Part shown: piece by piece, positions 46,589 through 56,719 of the stretch
Numbering within the stretch: position 1 is the first letter of the stretch
How the letters are laid out: each line of letters opens with the position of its first letter
NCBI GenBank assembly: GCA_033977485.1
Contig: CM066984.1
Location: 29,679,501 to 29,743,500, forward strand
From: Hydrangea macrophylla
Lineage: Eukaryota > Streptophyta > Magnoliopsida > Cornales > Hydrangeaceae
Length of the DNA stretch: 64,000 bases
Direction of reading: 5' to 3'
Program-made: the position numbers and the translations under genes
The notes under the pieces: model-generated
Told to the model about the DNA's origin: nothing
The model's database searches: none
The model's input: the letters and a program-made list of their open reading frames with translations, nothing else

Positions 46589-46967
46589 TGATCGGGAGTG
46601 AACAGTTCCTAATTACACGCCTTAATTCACATTTGTTAGCACTTATTATCCTATTTTCGTGTACTTTTACTTTGTTTTCCAATTTTTGTTAGGTTATAGA
46701 AGAAAGCGAGAGTTCTGGGATAAAAAGTGTGTGGAAACAGAAGAATATAGCAGAAAAGCCACCTCACGCGCGCGGCCCGCTCGCTCGACTTTCTAGAATC
46801 ATGCTAGCATGGCCCACTCGCGTGACCTGTAGGAAAAAGTTAAATCTTGTATTTCAATGAGCTGAAGGCCCCTACACGAACGGAATTGCCTAATTTTGTA
46901 CAAAAAGTGAAATGTTGTAGTTTTAAACGGATTAGGTTTACAAAAGCATTCCGAATCCCTCTACAAC

Positions 46968-46976
46968 TATATATAC
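46968..46976 (+). promoter_or_regulatory. TATA box of the Athila-3 LTR
   Basis: TATATATAC at the position matching 4252 in Athila-1. Confidence 0.5.
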
Positions 46977-47091
46977 ATCTTTTTAATTGACTTCTGGGGT
47001 TACACAACATTTTACACATCCTTCAACAACTAAAAGTTCAGTCATTGAAGAGGGAAAAGCAAGAAGAAGAAAAAGAAGACCAAGGATTTCC

Positions 47092-47142
47092 ATGGCCTCC
47101 TCCATCAACATCTTGCCAATCTTCAATTCTATGGCCGCCTAG
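47092..47142 (+). CDS. 16-codon reading frame in Athila-3 LTR (unproven)
   Basis: M at 47092, TAG at 47140. Upstream the frame stays open and alignable with Athila-1 through IEEGK and an arginine-rich stretch, with a 9-bp (three-codon) indel further upstream that preserves frame. See 4387-4437. Confidence 0.3.
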   Translation: MASSINILPIFNSMAA

Positions 47143-47868
47143 ACCGATATCCATGATTTTAATGAAACCCTACCCAAGTAATAGGGTGTATTTTATGTTT
47201 TTCTTTTAGTTTTGTTATGTATGGATGATGATTACATGTTTAGAGGATTTTAATTAATAAAATCGTATTCATTGATTAAATCGTTACTTTCAAAATCTAT
47301 TCTTGTCTTAGAACTATTTTGGATATGATGTGCTGAATAGTCTATATTTACTGTGCTTATATCGATTTTTTAAATGTAATAGTGCTTATTTGAATTATAA
47401 TATCAAGTAGTCGAATAGTTCATGCCTAGGGAAGACGGAGTATGCCGCAACCCTAGTTTAGTGTGAGACACTTCATGCCAATCGAAGATAATTGATGCTT
47501 GAATCGTAGTTATCTTCTTGACGGAAGAATCGGGCTTGTAGCTACAATTCTCCATTGTCATCCAATGTAATAAGCTAATTGAATGCATCGTTACCCTTAT
47601 TATGAAGCTAGTGGCGGATTTGTAATCCTAGGTTCAATACACATATTTATCAAAATAACTTTTAATCGCTTTCATAGTTAGATGTATTTTCTTTGTTTCT
47701 TAGTTTAATTTAAATCAAAATCTAAATTCTGTTTTCTTAATTAACTAGGTTTAGGTTTTAAAATTAAAGTGCTTTAGTATTTTAATCTCTGTGAGTTCGA
47801 CCTCTACTTCCACACTACAAATCTTTTAAAGTAGAGTATCCTTTTATATCTTGATTTTGACGAGATTA

Positions 47869-47873
47869 GCGCC
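47869..47873. repeat. Athila-3 target-site duplication, right
   Basis: gcgcc, identical to 46584-46588. Confidence 0.88.
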
Positions 47874-48519
47874 TTAAGAGGCACTATATGGTTGAAAATG
47901 CAGATCACCGATATGTTAGACAGAAGTTGGGTAAAAACAACTTCTAGGGCCTGAGATCGTACAAATCACTACCGACAAAATCAAGTTAGTTAAGCAATGA
48001 CTAAAAATAGCACAGAGTTATTACAATAGCTATCCGGATACTAGTAGAAGATCATTGCAATTTGAGGTTGGTGATTATATTTTCTTGAAAGCATCACCTT
48101 GGAAAAACATATCATAGTTCAGAAAGTGGGGCAAGTTAAGTCAGACGTTTGTAGGACCTTATTTGATTTTAGATAGAGTTGGTTCTATTGCTTATCAGTT
48201 TGAATTACCACAAGAGTTGGATAACGTTTATATTGTATTTTACGTTCCTATATTGCGACATTGGTTATTGGATTCGAGTCACCGTATTACACCAGAACCG
48301 TTGACGGTTCGAGAAGATTTGACCTATGTTGAACATCTAGTTCGAATCCTACATAGGAAAGATCAAATGTTGAGAACCAGAGTCATTCCTCTAGTTATGG
48401 TTTTGTGGCATGATCACTCTGAAGAGGAGGCGACTTGGGAGCATGAGGACGAGATCCAAGAAAAGTATCCTCATTTATTCGATTCTTTAGATAGGAAAAG
48501 TTTGGGGCAAACTTCCTAA
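47874..48519 (+). pseudogene. Chromo-3 integrase end with chromodomain-like region
   Basis: Continuation after the solo LTR. It begins at the LYG-like block, then a GDYIFLKASP-type block near 48075. The open frame 48163-48519 (118 codons) contains LDRVGSIAYQFELP, a linker and a chromodomain-like segment with VLWHDHSEEEATWE, ending in PHLF. In chromoviruses this tail is thought to bind chromatin and guide insertion. This segment is undamaged, unlike the rest of pol. Confidence 0.85.
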
Positions 48520-48533
48520 AAGGGAGGGAGAGA
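48518..48533 (+). other. Chromo-3 polypurine tract
   Basis: aaaagggagggagaga immediately before the 3' LTR stub. Confidence 0.85.
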
Positions 48534-48587
48534 TGCAATACCCGTACCCGGAGAAATGAGATAATATTTATTTTGCATGAATTGATT
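48534..48587 (+). repeat. Chromo-3 3' LTR stub (54 bp)
   Basis: TGCAATACCCGTACC onward matches 40539-40592, then diverges after attgatt. The remaining 2.1 kb is gone. Confidence 0.85.
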
Positions 48588-49497
48588 ATTATAATTAGTA
48601 GCATGTGATACCGATGATTTTCCGATTCTTGCGTTGGTTCCCTATTTGTATGTGCACTCCAACTACCTACTTTATCGGATTCAATGCCCTTTGCTATCTA
48701 GTTCACACTATGCATTCTTGCTAATAGTGAGGTTGGGTTCAAGTCACACTTTATCTTGTTGTAGTTTTTTTTCCAATTGCTTTCTGTCTTTTATTTTCTT
48801 GTCTACGTTTTCATATGTTTCTTTTTGTGTTTTTCTTGTTTAGGGTTATCACTATGAATCTCAATGCTCCACCGGTGTTCCTTCCACATCTGCTATTTTA
48901 GAGGCCACCCACGTGGTCCCCCGGTACTCCACCATGGGAGGGAGAGCAATTAAGGAGTTATACTCCTCTATCAATGTTTTCATCAGGATCGCCAAAATCC
49001 CCTCTCATTTGTACATTCAGTTCTTGGGATAATCTAGACACACACGATGATATTCTCGAAGCTTTTCGATCTTTCTGGGACCATGAAGTATCACCCTTGG
49101 ATTCCAACAATGGAGAATTGGCATAGTACTAAGATGACACAGTTATGGAAGATGATAGTTCAAAGTAAAAAGAATAGTAGCCAACTGCAGCTCCTCTTTT
49201 TGTTGATCAATCTTTATAGAGTTGTTGTAGTCCTAGACGCTAGCTTTATTTATTTTCGGTTTTAGTTTTAATTGTAATAAGGTCTAAGTACCACGTAGGG
49301 GTGAATATTGTAATTGAATCTTATGAGAATATTAAATTTACTAGTTTTTGAAAATTTTATATTGCATTTGTGAGTTCTGTTTGTCCTTACATACTGTGGG
49401 CAATCTGCTATTTTTGTATTTCTGTATGTTGGGTTCAGTTTCTGTATGTTGGGGATGAATAAGCATTATTCTATAGGGAATCTACCTGATTTTTGGT

Positions 49498-49605
49498 CTC
49501 GATCGATCGAATAGTCTCGATAGATTGAACATTTTGTATCTCAAGCTCTTGAGAAATGCTAAATCACTTGAACATTCGATCAATCGAACGCTTTAGATCG
49601 ATCGA
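49498..49605 (+). repeat. TCGATCGA word cluster, Athila-4, first
   Basis: Words include CTCGATCGATCGAA, TTCGATCAATCGAA and AGATCGATCGAG, the same core as Copia-3. They lie upstream of the env-position frame. Confidence 0.7.
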
Positions 49606-50005
49606 GTCTTGTTTTAAAATGAGGCAACTATTAGAAGCTCCCTCATTTCTCAAACTTCTTAATCTCTTGAGAAGAGGACTTTTCTGGCAATTATCCCTTT
49701 TTGTCACTCCAGTTGCCTCCATTTCCCTCTGAGCATCACAAGTATATTCCCCAACTCATCATTACTTTCATCCAAGCATCTTCTTGGGGCATATACTGAG
49801 GTAAGGTCCTCGTGAACCCCTTATGCCTTGGCTCATTAGATAATGTAAGGGGATGCCCCCCTTTGGTCTTCAGACCATTTTAGTCCTTTCTATTTCTATT
49901 TTCATTGTCCCTTTTGGACTTTAGACCATTTCAGTCCTTTCTATTTTTATTTTCATTGTTTGAGTTGTTGTTTTTGCGATTTTTGTTCAGTCTACAAGAT
50001 TCCTG

Positions 50006-50085
50006 TGTTTGATTGATCGAACTGAGCTCAAGTGATCGAACCTGACCTAGCTTCAATTGATCAAAAAAGTTTGATTGATCGAACA
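50006..50085 (+). repeat. TGATCGAA word cluster, Athila-4, second
   Basis: Four or five degenerate words such as TTGATTGATCGAAC and AATTGATC in 80 bp, ending about 75 bp before an ATG at 50160. Confidence 0.6.
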
Positions 50086-50159
50086 CTTGCAGAAGCAGTT
50101 TCTATTTTTTTTTGCTTTTTTGCTTACTTTCACTTCGCCTTTTTTTTTCTTTTTTCTAG

Positions 50160-51613
50160 ATGAATCATATCATAGGCTACCATAAAGAGAAGCCCCTCGA
50201 TCTCTTCATTCCAAATCCAATCCCGAAACACGAATTTTAAAATATTCAGGACCAAACATGGTTCACACGCTTTTTCAGTCGGCGAGGGGTTATGATCGAG
50301 CAGCTTTTAGAGCCCATCTGGATTCCAACCCATGGCTCTTGCCCCGCCTTCGCGACATGTTCCATTGGTTCACAATACGCACCCAACCCAAAAGAGTTAA
50401 CATCACATGGATCAGAAAGAAATGCGCTACCATGGTCAAAGATCTGGCTGCATCATCTACCTATCTATCCTTCTTCCACAATCGAGAGATCATTTTTAGC
50501 CCAGCTACTGTCGTTGTAGCTATTGGTGTGCCAAAGTGCCCCGATCACATGTATCCTCCACATCCTGATGCTCCACACATCTCATTTTCTACAATTGTAG
50601 CCGAGCTCACTGGAGGAGCTATTCCATCCTGAAGCGGTCAGCAACCCCTACCCGACTAGTACCTCATTGATGATTACCATATGCTCCACCTCGCCATTTG
50701 CAATTGTATCTTGATGACATCTTATCATCGTGGGGTGGTACGCTCGAGTGCTCTACACTGTATGGATGGGGTAAAAGGTCTGCTTGTCCCACCTTTATTT
50801 AGAGTTTATGGTAGGACCAACCCGTGTTATTACTGGTCAAAGCTATTTAAAGAGCACTTGGGCCATACATTAAGTTATTGTTCAGTCTTTGCTACCGTGA
50901 CCTACATTGGTGACAGATATATTTACGACTGGGTTAGGACCCTTTTGGAGAGACGGCTGCTAGGTGCTCTGATGCCCAGAAAAGAAAAAAAAAAAAAGAA
51001 AAGGGAAAGAGAAAGTGGGGAATAAAAAGTAGAGAGGAGGATCGACGAACACAGAGGGGGTAGCTTCTGGGATGCCTTCGGAGGTGAGGAGCATACGTGT
51101 GGGGGAGAGGACTCTGACCCTATAGACGATGTTACCGGATTCGAAATACGCCCTAGGGTGCCGCCATAGGGTGAGTCCTCCACAATTGTCCAGAGCACTC
51201 TTAACATGCTTGTCGAGGAGAGAGTAGCCCATATTTGGCTCGTGGTAAGGTTGATCATCTAGTTGACCAGATGAATGCGCTACTGGTTCAGTTGGGGGTC
51301 GCTCAGTCACATCATACACTAGCACCTTCAGGCCAACCCCCATCTGCATCGGCTGTACATTTCTCAGAGATCCCATGATCCTCAAGGGTCCTACCACTAG
51401 GTTTTGCCTCACCCACCGGCTATACCACCTCTAGTTGTGTTAGATTGTGCCATTCCATCATCTAGTGTCCTAGTTGTTATTGACCTGACGATTGCTACTG
51501 CAGTTGCTGAGGGTGGAGGAGGGACCATTACTTCTGATCATGTTACTCTATTTCCTCTAGCTCCTGCTGATACTTCTACTTTAGACACTAATGATGTGAT
51601 TGATATAGCTTAG
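50160..51613 (+). pseudogene. Athila-4 env-position protein, function unknown
   Basis: A start codon at 50160 is followed by a stop after 26 codons. The main open stretch begins at 50258 (124 codons), with FHWFTIRTQPK and FSPATVVVAIGVP-type sequence. After stops it continues at 50681-51025 with HRGVVRSSAL and YIYDWVRTLLERRLL, then a lysine-rich run. The tail to TAG at 51613 is acidic and threonine-rich. Layout (globular part, basic stretch, acidic tail) matches the minus-strand frame at 37368-38599. The first part recalls plant retrotransposon extra proteins that contain a short F-SP--I---LG--P motif, but I cannot name the family. No transmembrane anchor is evident. Confidence 0.45.
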
Positions 51614-53537
51614 GTTGTTTAGAGCGAGGGTGGGAGTTTTTTATGTACTTATTTTAGTTATTTTTTTCCCTCCCTCCTTGATATTACTTTTGTATTTTAA
51701 ACTTCAATCACTGCCCTATGTCTTTATCGTATTATCGTTACAGTGCTTGGTTTTGGTGTTCATTTACACTATGTTGTTTTTATTAATCTTGGTCTTGGAG
51801 ATTGTGTGTGCTTGTACAGATTGCTATGATTGTTGTTACCATTATTGCATATAACCAGGCGAGCTCTATCCACATTCTTTTTGAAAATCAACAATGAGGA
51901 CATTATTATTTTCAGTTGGGGGTTGTCAGTAGATAGACATTCACCTACACATTACACTTAGCACTGATGCATGAAAAAATTGTTTGAATTTGTTTGACCA
52001 CATGCTATATCACACAAATCTCATTAAATGAAGAATTTCCTAAAAAATTTGAAAATTTTTGTACTTAAAGCAATAGGAAAATCTATGACTTTCTCTCTTT
52101 TATCTGTTTACAATGCTATGACACATTCCTATCAGCCTCATCTTATTATGGATTATATTTACAAGTTTTTTAGTGCCACTAAGGTGATTGCATATGTTCA
52201 GCATTCATGTATCTGAACCATATGCACTAGTGGCAATTACATGGAAAAATTAAAAGGGAGTTAGTATGACTATAGTATTCAATGAATAAGTAGTAGAGAC
52301 AAATCACTCTTAGTGAGTTGTTAACCCATTCTTCATTTCTGAGGGACTATCACATAAAGTCGAGTTATTTTATTTGATTAAGCGAAGAAAACTCATTGAA
52401 ATAGTCTTGATTCTTCTTCATTTTGGCCACTTGTTAGAGGAGAACATTCGGGAATTACCAACTAACACTCAATGAACACCGAAATGTGCAAACTGAAAAG
52501 TTAAGAAAATAAATTAAGCCATCGATTCTTACTCCGTATCCTATACATATATGTACACCTACATTCAAATGCCTGATACTTCTTACCCTAAATAAATCAA
52601 ATACTGCCAATGCTTCCATGAAAATAAAAACAACCCGATTATATGCCTTGACCCTAATGAACAACATCATTTATATGTCATTAAATTGTCGATGCATGTG
52701 GTTGGAATTAAGTTTAAATGGGGAATTGGTTCTTTTGAAAAAAAAAGAGAAAAAGGGAAGAAGCAAGCAAAGAAGATAAGACAAGAATCAATTGAGTATG
52801 GAGAAGGAGTAAAGAAAAGAAAATATATATATATACATAAGAATAGAAGATAGTTGGAGATTCAAGAAAAGTAAAAGATGATTATTGACCTAACCCACTG
52901 CACGCTAAGACAGGCATGTTGCTACCCATCACTTCTACTCACCATACCAAGACTATACAAAGTCTCAATGATTATTGACGACATAGTTTAAACATCTAAG
53001 TGTGAATTGGGTTATCCACAGCAGTTCGCTCCTCTAGTAAGTAGTATCTTTTCATGAAACTATACGCTATAAAAACATTCTTTCTTCAACAGTTGTGTAT
53101 GGAAGCATTTGTGTCCTTACATTTCTTCATATCAAGATTTCGTACGCTGAGCGGTCATTCATACATAAGTTTTTGAGAGATGTCCTTTTGGAGTGCATAC
53201 CTATGCGAGAATCGAGTCAAAGCTACAAATTCTAGGATGCAATAGTCTAAGCAACTTCGAACAAGGTTTAAAGTGTAACTATTGACTTCACATACACAAG
53301 AATGCATGAATGTGATACATATGTGTTGATTATCTTGGTGACATAAAAAGCATGTTGATATTTTTCATGGCTTGTTTGAGAATGGCATGTCATAGTGGAG
53401 TGTGGTTTTTAGTCACAAAGAGAGAGTACTTAGATGTTTTCCTTACCTTTTGATCTTAAACGAGAATTTTGTTGGCATATTCACTACAAACCCTCACGAG
53501 ACAACACTCATCCACTAGGTTAACCTAGGAGTTTAAT
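51614..53537 (+). other. Athila-4 3' untranslated region
   Basis: Non-coding, AT-rich. Contains a purine tract ttcagttgggggttg at about 51910-51925 resembling a second polypurine tract, and an alternating TA run at about 52823-52838. No gene seen. Confidence 0.5.
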
Positions 53538-53589
53538 GGCTTGTTGCATATGCTAAAAGCAATCGCAATTCCTGTAAAAGTGAGTTAGG
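53538..53589 (+). other. Conserved non-coding block, Athila-4
   Basis: ttgttgcatatgc, gcaatcgcaatt, gtgagttagg; third occurrence of the block at 3577-3628. The element is cut about 60 bp later, before the expected purine tract and LTR. Confidence 0.68.
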
Positions 53590-53646
53590 AATTTTCTTTG
53601 TATTTAGGTTAGCTTATTTCAGTTAATTTTGTCTTTCTTAGTCGTT
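53590..53646 (+). other. End of Athila-4 remnant
   Basis: T-rich sequence between the conserved block and the Copia-3 duplication. The bases ttg just before 53652 are also the first bases of the displaced Tat-2 LTR. Confidence 0.5.
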
Positions 53647-53651
53647 GTTGA
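53647..53651. repeat. Copia-3 target-site duplication, left
   Basis: gttga, identical to 62327-62331. Confidence 0.93.
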
Positions 53652-54660
53652 TGTTGGGTTTGTGCCCTCAAACCATTACTTTATGTATGAGACATTAGCA
53701 TTATAATATATGGATATCAGCTTTACATTTCATTGTGTATGTTTCTTTCATGAGATGATTGTTTTGTCCTTAAGTATCATAGTAAGCAATTCGTGTGTGT
53801 ATGAGATACACACAAGTGAGATACGAATTACTATTCTTTGATACTTAGAATATGTCACAGTGGATGATGAGACTGGATACCTCATCAGGTCTACACTGTA
53901 GCATAATTAACTACCATTGGATGGAGTGATTAATCTCAATCACTAGAGTGTAGCTCTTAGTTGATATGCTAGTGCTTATAGTGCATTGACGGACCTGAGC
54001 TTTCCTATTGACGCTTAAGGCTGTCAACAGTCAATAGGAACTCATAACTTGTATAAGGTACGTGTTCTCAATCTTGAGATGATTATGAACACAGACTATG
54101 GATATGGCTGCTTTGACTTACCAATCAGTGAGGTCTATAGAAGATCAACACCTGGGTATCTTGGGTATGTCATGTCCATAGGGTTGTGAACATATATTGT
54201 CAAGATAGAATCTACCCTCTGATTCAGAGTAAGCATTCCCTTGAGAATGTCACCAAGTTGATTACTGAGTACTGCAGTCTTGTTGATAAGAGTTATCAAC
54301 ATGTTTGGTAATCATGAGTAGTGAATGGGACTCAAGGAATACAAGAAGTAATCATGATTCAGGTTGACAGTAACAGTCATCCGACTACCTGAATATGATT
54401 ACGAATGCTGACGGTAGAGGGACATTAGTACACCATACAAGTCTAGTTATCGCTTCGGATATGTTCTTTTGCGTTGGAGTTCAGTTATCGTTTTATAGTG
54501 GAATAAACGTTAACTGACCAGTTAGTTAGTTTGCTGATCAAAGAGTTTGGTCATGGTAATTAACAAACTGGTCTGAGCCAACAATAAAGAGCCTAGGAGG
54601 TCCCACTCTTAGCTCTGTTAGGATGCTTGGAAAGACACTTGAGGAAGCTGTTAAGACAAG

Positions 54661-54770
54661 TTCGATCGATTGAAGTATGTTCGATCGATTGAAGTCAGCA
54701 GGTTCGATCGATCGAGAATGGTTCGATCGATCGAAGGTTCGATCGATCGAAGTCACTTCGATCGATCGAA
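54661..54770 (+). repeat. TTCGATCGATCGAA array in Copia-3 5' LTR
   Basis: Six words starting at 54661, 54680, 54703, 54722, 54738 and 54757, i.e. spacings of 19, 23, 19, 16 and 19 bp. Three are perfect 14-bp palindromes; the first two end TTGAA and the third ends CGAG. The array ends 22 bp before the TATA box. Confidence 0.93.
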
Positions 54771-54792
54771 GTCTAGGTCGGTTCTGGAAATC

Positions 54793-54800
54793 TATAAATA
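54793..54800 (+). promoter_or_regulatory. Copia-3 5' LTR TATA box
   Basis: TATAAATA followed by gggcagctgc. The same in the 3' LTR at 61973-61980. The transcript probably starts about 30 bp downstream. Confidence 0.7.
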
Positions 54801-55147
54801 GGGCAGCTGCGTTCTGGAAGTGAGTGATCGTCGTTTTTATACGCAGAAGCTGCAGAAACTATCATAGTCTTTCCAAAACCTTCCTATCCTCTCTATTAGG
54901 GTTCCCACCAACCCTAGTCTTTCCGGCAGGCATCCGCAGGAGTCATAAGGGTGAAGATCATCTAGTGGAGGCTGCTGGAAGTTAAAGTTTCAGAATTGGG
55001 TTCAAGACACTAAGGTATAATTCTTGCACCTCCTTGTACGCATCTATGGAATTGACGAGTAGTAGATCCTGGAATACCAAAAGTTATATAACTTAACCTA
55101 TTTCCGCTGCGCGTTTAAACTCTAATTTTAAACCACTTTTCCTTCAA

Positions 55148-55161
55148 TTGGTATCAGAGCC
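55148..55161 (+). other. Copia-3 primer-binding site
   Basis: TTGGTATCAGAGCC, one base after the 5' LTR, complementary to the 3' end of initiator methionine tRNA. Confidence 0.93.
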
Positions 55162-55317
55162 ACGCTCGTTTGGATCTATAGATGCATTTTTGGAACCCTA
55201 GTTTTGATTTACATGTTGATTTTAGAACTGTTTTCGAAACTGCATCGTCACAGATCTGTTTCTGCAGTGTTATCGCAGCAGAATACAAAATTGTGATTGC
55301 ATAGGATGCAAGGTGGG

Positions 55318-55614
55318 TTCGATCGATCGAACTTGTTTCGATCGATCGAACATTCTGTTCTCAATCGATCGAACAGTCTTCGATCGATCGAACCTTCTGG
55401 TATTCGATCGATCGAATGAAGTTCGATCGATCGAGATAGATACTTTGTCAGGTTCTCTGTTTCACAGTTTTAAAGTGTTTTGAAATTAAAAACTTTAATT
55501 TTAAAATATTCTGTAAAATTTTCAAATCATTCTATGAAACAGAATGTTCAAGCGATTGAACAGTGTTCAATCGATCGAAGGTTCGAGCGATCGAACGGTC
55601 TTCGATCGATCGAA
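55318..55614 (+). repeat. TTCGATCGATCGAA array in Copia-3 leader
   Basis: About ten words in two groups, six at 55318-55435 and four at 55553-55614. Most are TTCGATCGATCGAA or one change away; two have CGAGCGAT or CAAGCGAT cores. Confidence 0.9.
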
Positions 55615-56386
55615 CTGTGACAGAGAAGTAAGATGCTGTTTTAAGTTCTAATTCAGTATGTAAAGTGTTTATATACTGTGTGAATCAATTAAGTGTTCCA
55701 ATAGTTACATATATTTGTTATGTATGTGTGGATGCGTGTACGACTAACCCTTTTGCAGCAAAATAAGTCGCTATCTCCCATGGCACCAAGTCGTTTAAAT
55801 ATTTATATTTAAATTATTTGAGATTGGTACATGTTGTAATTTATTAATGGTTTGGTTTTAAGGCGTATGTAAAGGGCGCTGCGGCTTCAATCCTACGAAA
55901 AGGAAAGTCGCACCGGTTTCCCTAGCCTTTTATTTCTTTTTTGCTATTTCCTTTTTCTAGATAAATTGTAAGCTTCAAAAGAAGCATAGGTCCAATGTAA
56001 TAGAATTAGAAATTCCATGAAGATGGAGCAAGGAGCCGTTGTCCATAAAGATGGAGCCGGAGGCGACCAAACCAAGAAGGTGGTTCTATGGAAATAGAGC
56101 CATGGGAGATAGAGGCATTGTTTGAATGCCTATATTTCATTTTAGTTTTTTTGTTTTATGTGCTTGTTTTGTGATTGGCATATAATACATTGTTGCATGC
56201 ACTTAAAACAAGTTTTCTAAAATAAAATTCAAAAACCGGTTTCAAGACACTAAGTAAACATTGGATGTTTATGGGTAGTGTGTGGAAACATTTTTCAAAA
56301 GCAAAATCCTTAATTTACTAAATCTAGTGGGAGAGGGTCTTATCAAATAACACCCACGATCTTCCATTAACGGTTCATTGTAAGAT

Positions 56387-56448
56387 GAGTAGTGTATTCT
56401 GTGTCACCTCGCCAGGGGTGATCATTCCATACGGAGGGTACACTGCTC
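56387..56448 (+). ncRNA. Predicted leader stem-loop, Copia-3
   Basis: Inner hairpin 56404-56421, TCACCTC-GCCA-GGGGTGA (seven pairs, one G-T). Outer arms GAGTAGTGTA (56387-56396) and TACACTGCTC (56439-56448) form ten pairs, one G-T. The Copia-2 leader has two equivalents with compensating changes. A structure within the element RNA, not a separate gene. Confidence 0.55.
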
Positions 56449-56504
56449 ATTGGTTACTAGATGTGAACTTCCTATGGATAGGATCAATCAGACGTGTTAG
56501 AGGG

Positions 56505-56719
56505 TGACCACCACACGGAGGCGCTACTTGAGACGGTTGTGATTGGATCCTAGTTAATGGTACACACTAGCTAAGCTATGGATAAGGGATCCCACATGGG
56601 GCATTATTCAGAAACTTAGAGATCAAATAGGTTCGGGAGTCATGGCTATTTTGCAAGAGTTGCATAGCGGATAAGTCATGATAAATCGAAAGATCGAACA
56701 TTGACCACCACACGGAGGC
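56505..56719 (+). repeat. Direct repeat in Copia-3 leader
   Basis: 18-bp TGACCACCACACGGAGGC occurs at 56505-56522 and 56702-56719. Copia-2 has one related copy near 18006-18026. Confidence 0.8.

Larger units (their letters stand above)
46589..47868 (+). mobile_element. Athila-3: solo LTR (1280 bp)
   Basis: TGATCGGG start and GACGAGATTA end, flanked by gcgcc on both sides. Similar to the Athila-1 3' LTR across its length, with no internal region. Best explained by insertion of a full element followed by recombination between its LTRs. It interrupts a conserved integrase codon block of Chromo-3. Confidence 0.92.
40539..48587 (+). mobile_element. Chromo-3: Ty3/gypsy chromovirus, 3' LTR nearly lost
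   Basis: Plus-strand element with a complete 5' LTR (2181 bp), decayed primer-binding site, gag, protease, reverse transcriptase, RNase H, integrase, chromodomain-like end, polypurine tract and only 54 bp of 3' LTR. Left flank is Athila-2 integrase; right flank is unrelated Athila-4 sequence, so the right side has been rearranged. Athila-3 is inserted in its integrase. Confidence 0.9.
48588..50159 (+). other. Athila-4 upstream region, mostly non-coding
   Basis: Contains a decayed acidic/serine-rich frame at about 48854-49200 with in-frame stops, then a non-coding stretch with two clusters of TCGA-centred words (49498-49605 and 50006-50085) and T-rich runs at 50105-50155. No recognised domain. 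Confidence 0.5.
53652..55146 (+). repeat. Copia-3 5' LTR (1495 bp)
   Basis: TGTTGGGTTTGTGCC to TTTTCCTTCA. Contains a word array at 54661-54770 and TATA box at 54793. Nearly identical to 60832-62326. Confidence 0.95.

Noticed and set aside
50923..51412. Two overlapping minus-strand reading frames of 111 and 150 codons
   Set aside because: Antisense shadows of the Athila-4 env-position region, rich in Ser and Phe because of the purine run at 50986-51010. No domain.
48588..53648. Athila-4 as the displaced other half of Athila-2
   Set aside because: It is on the opposite strand and carries its own env-position frame and 3' block, which duplicate rather than complement those of Athila-2.
54661..54770. 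Regularly spaced short repeats that might be read as a CRISPR array
   Set aside because: The repeats are 14-bp palindromes with spacers of 2-9 bp, present in both LTRs of a plant copia element. No cas genes, no leader and no prokaryotic context.
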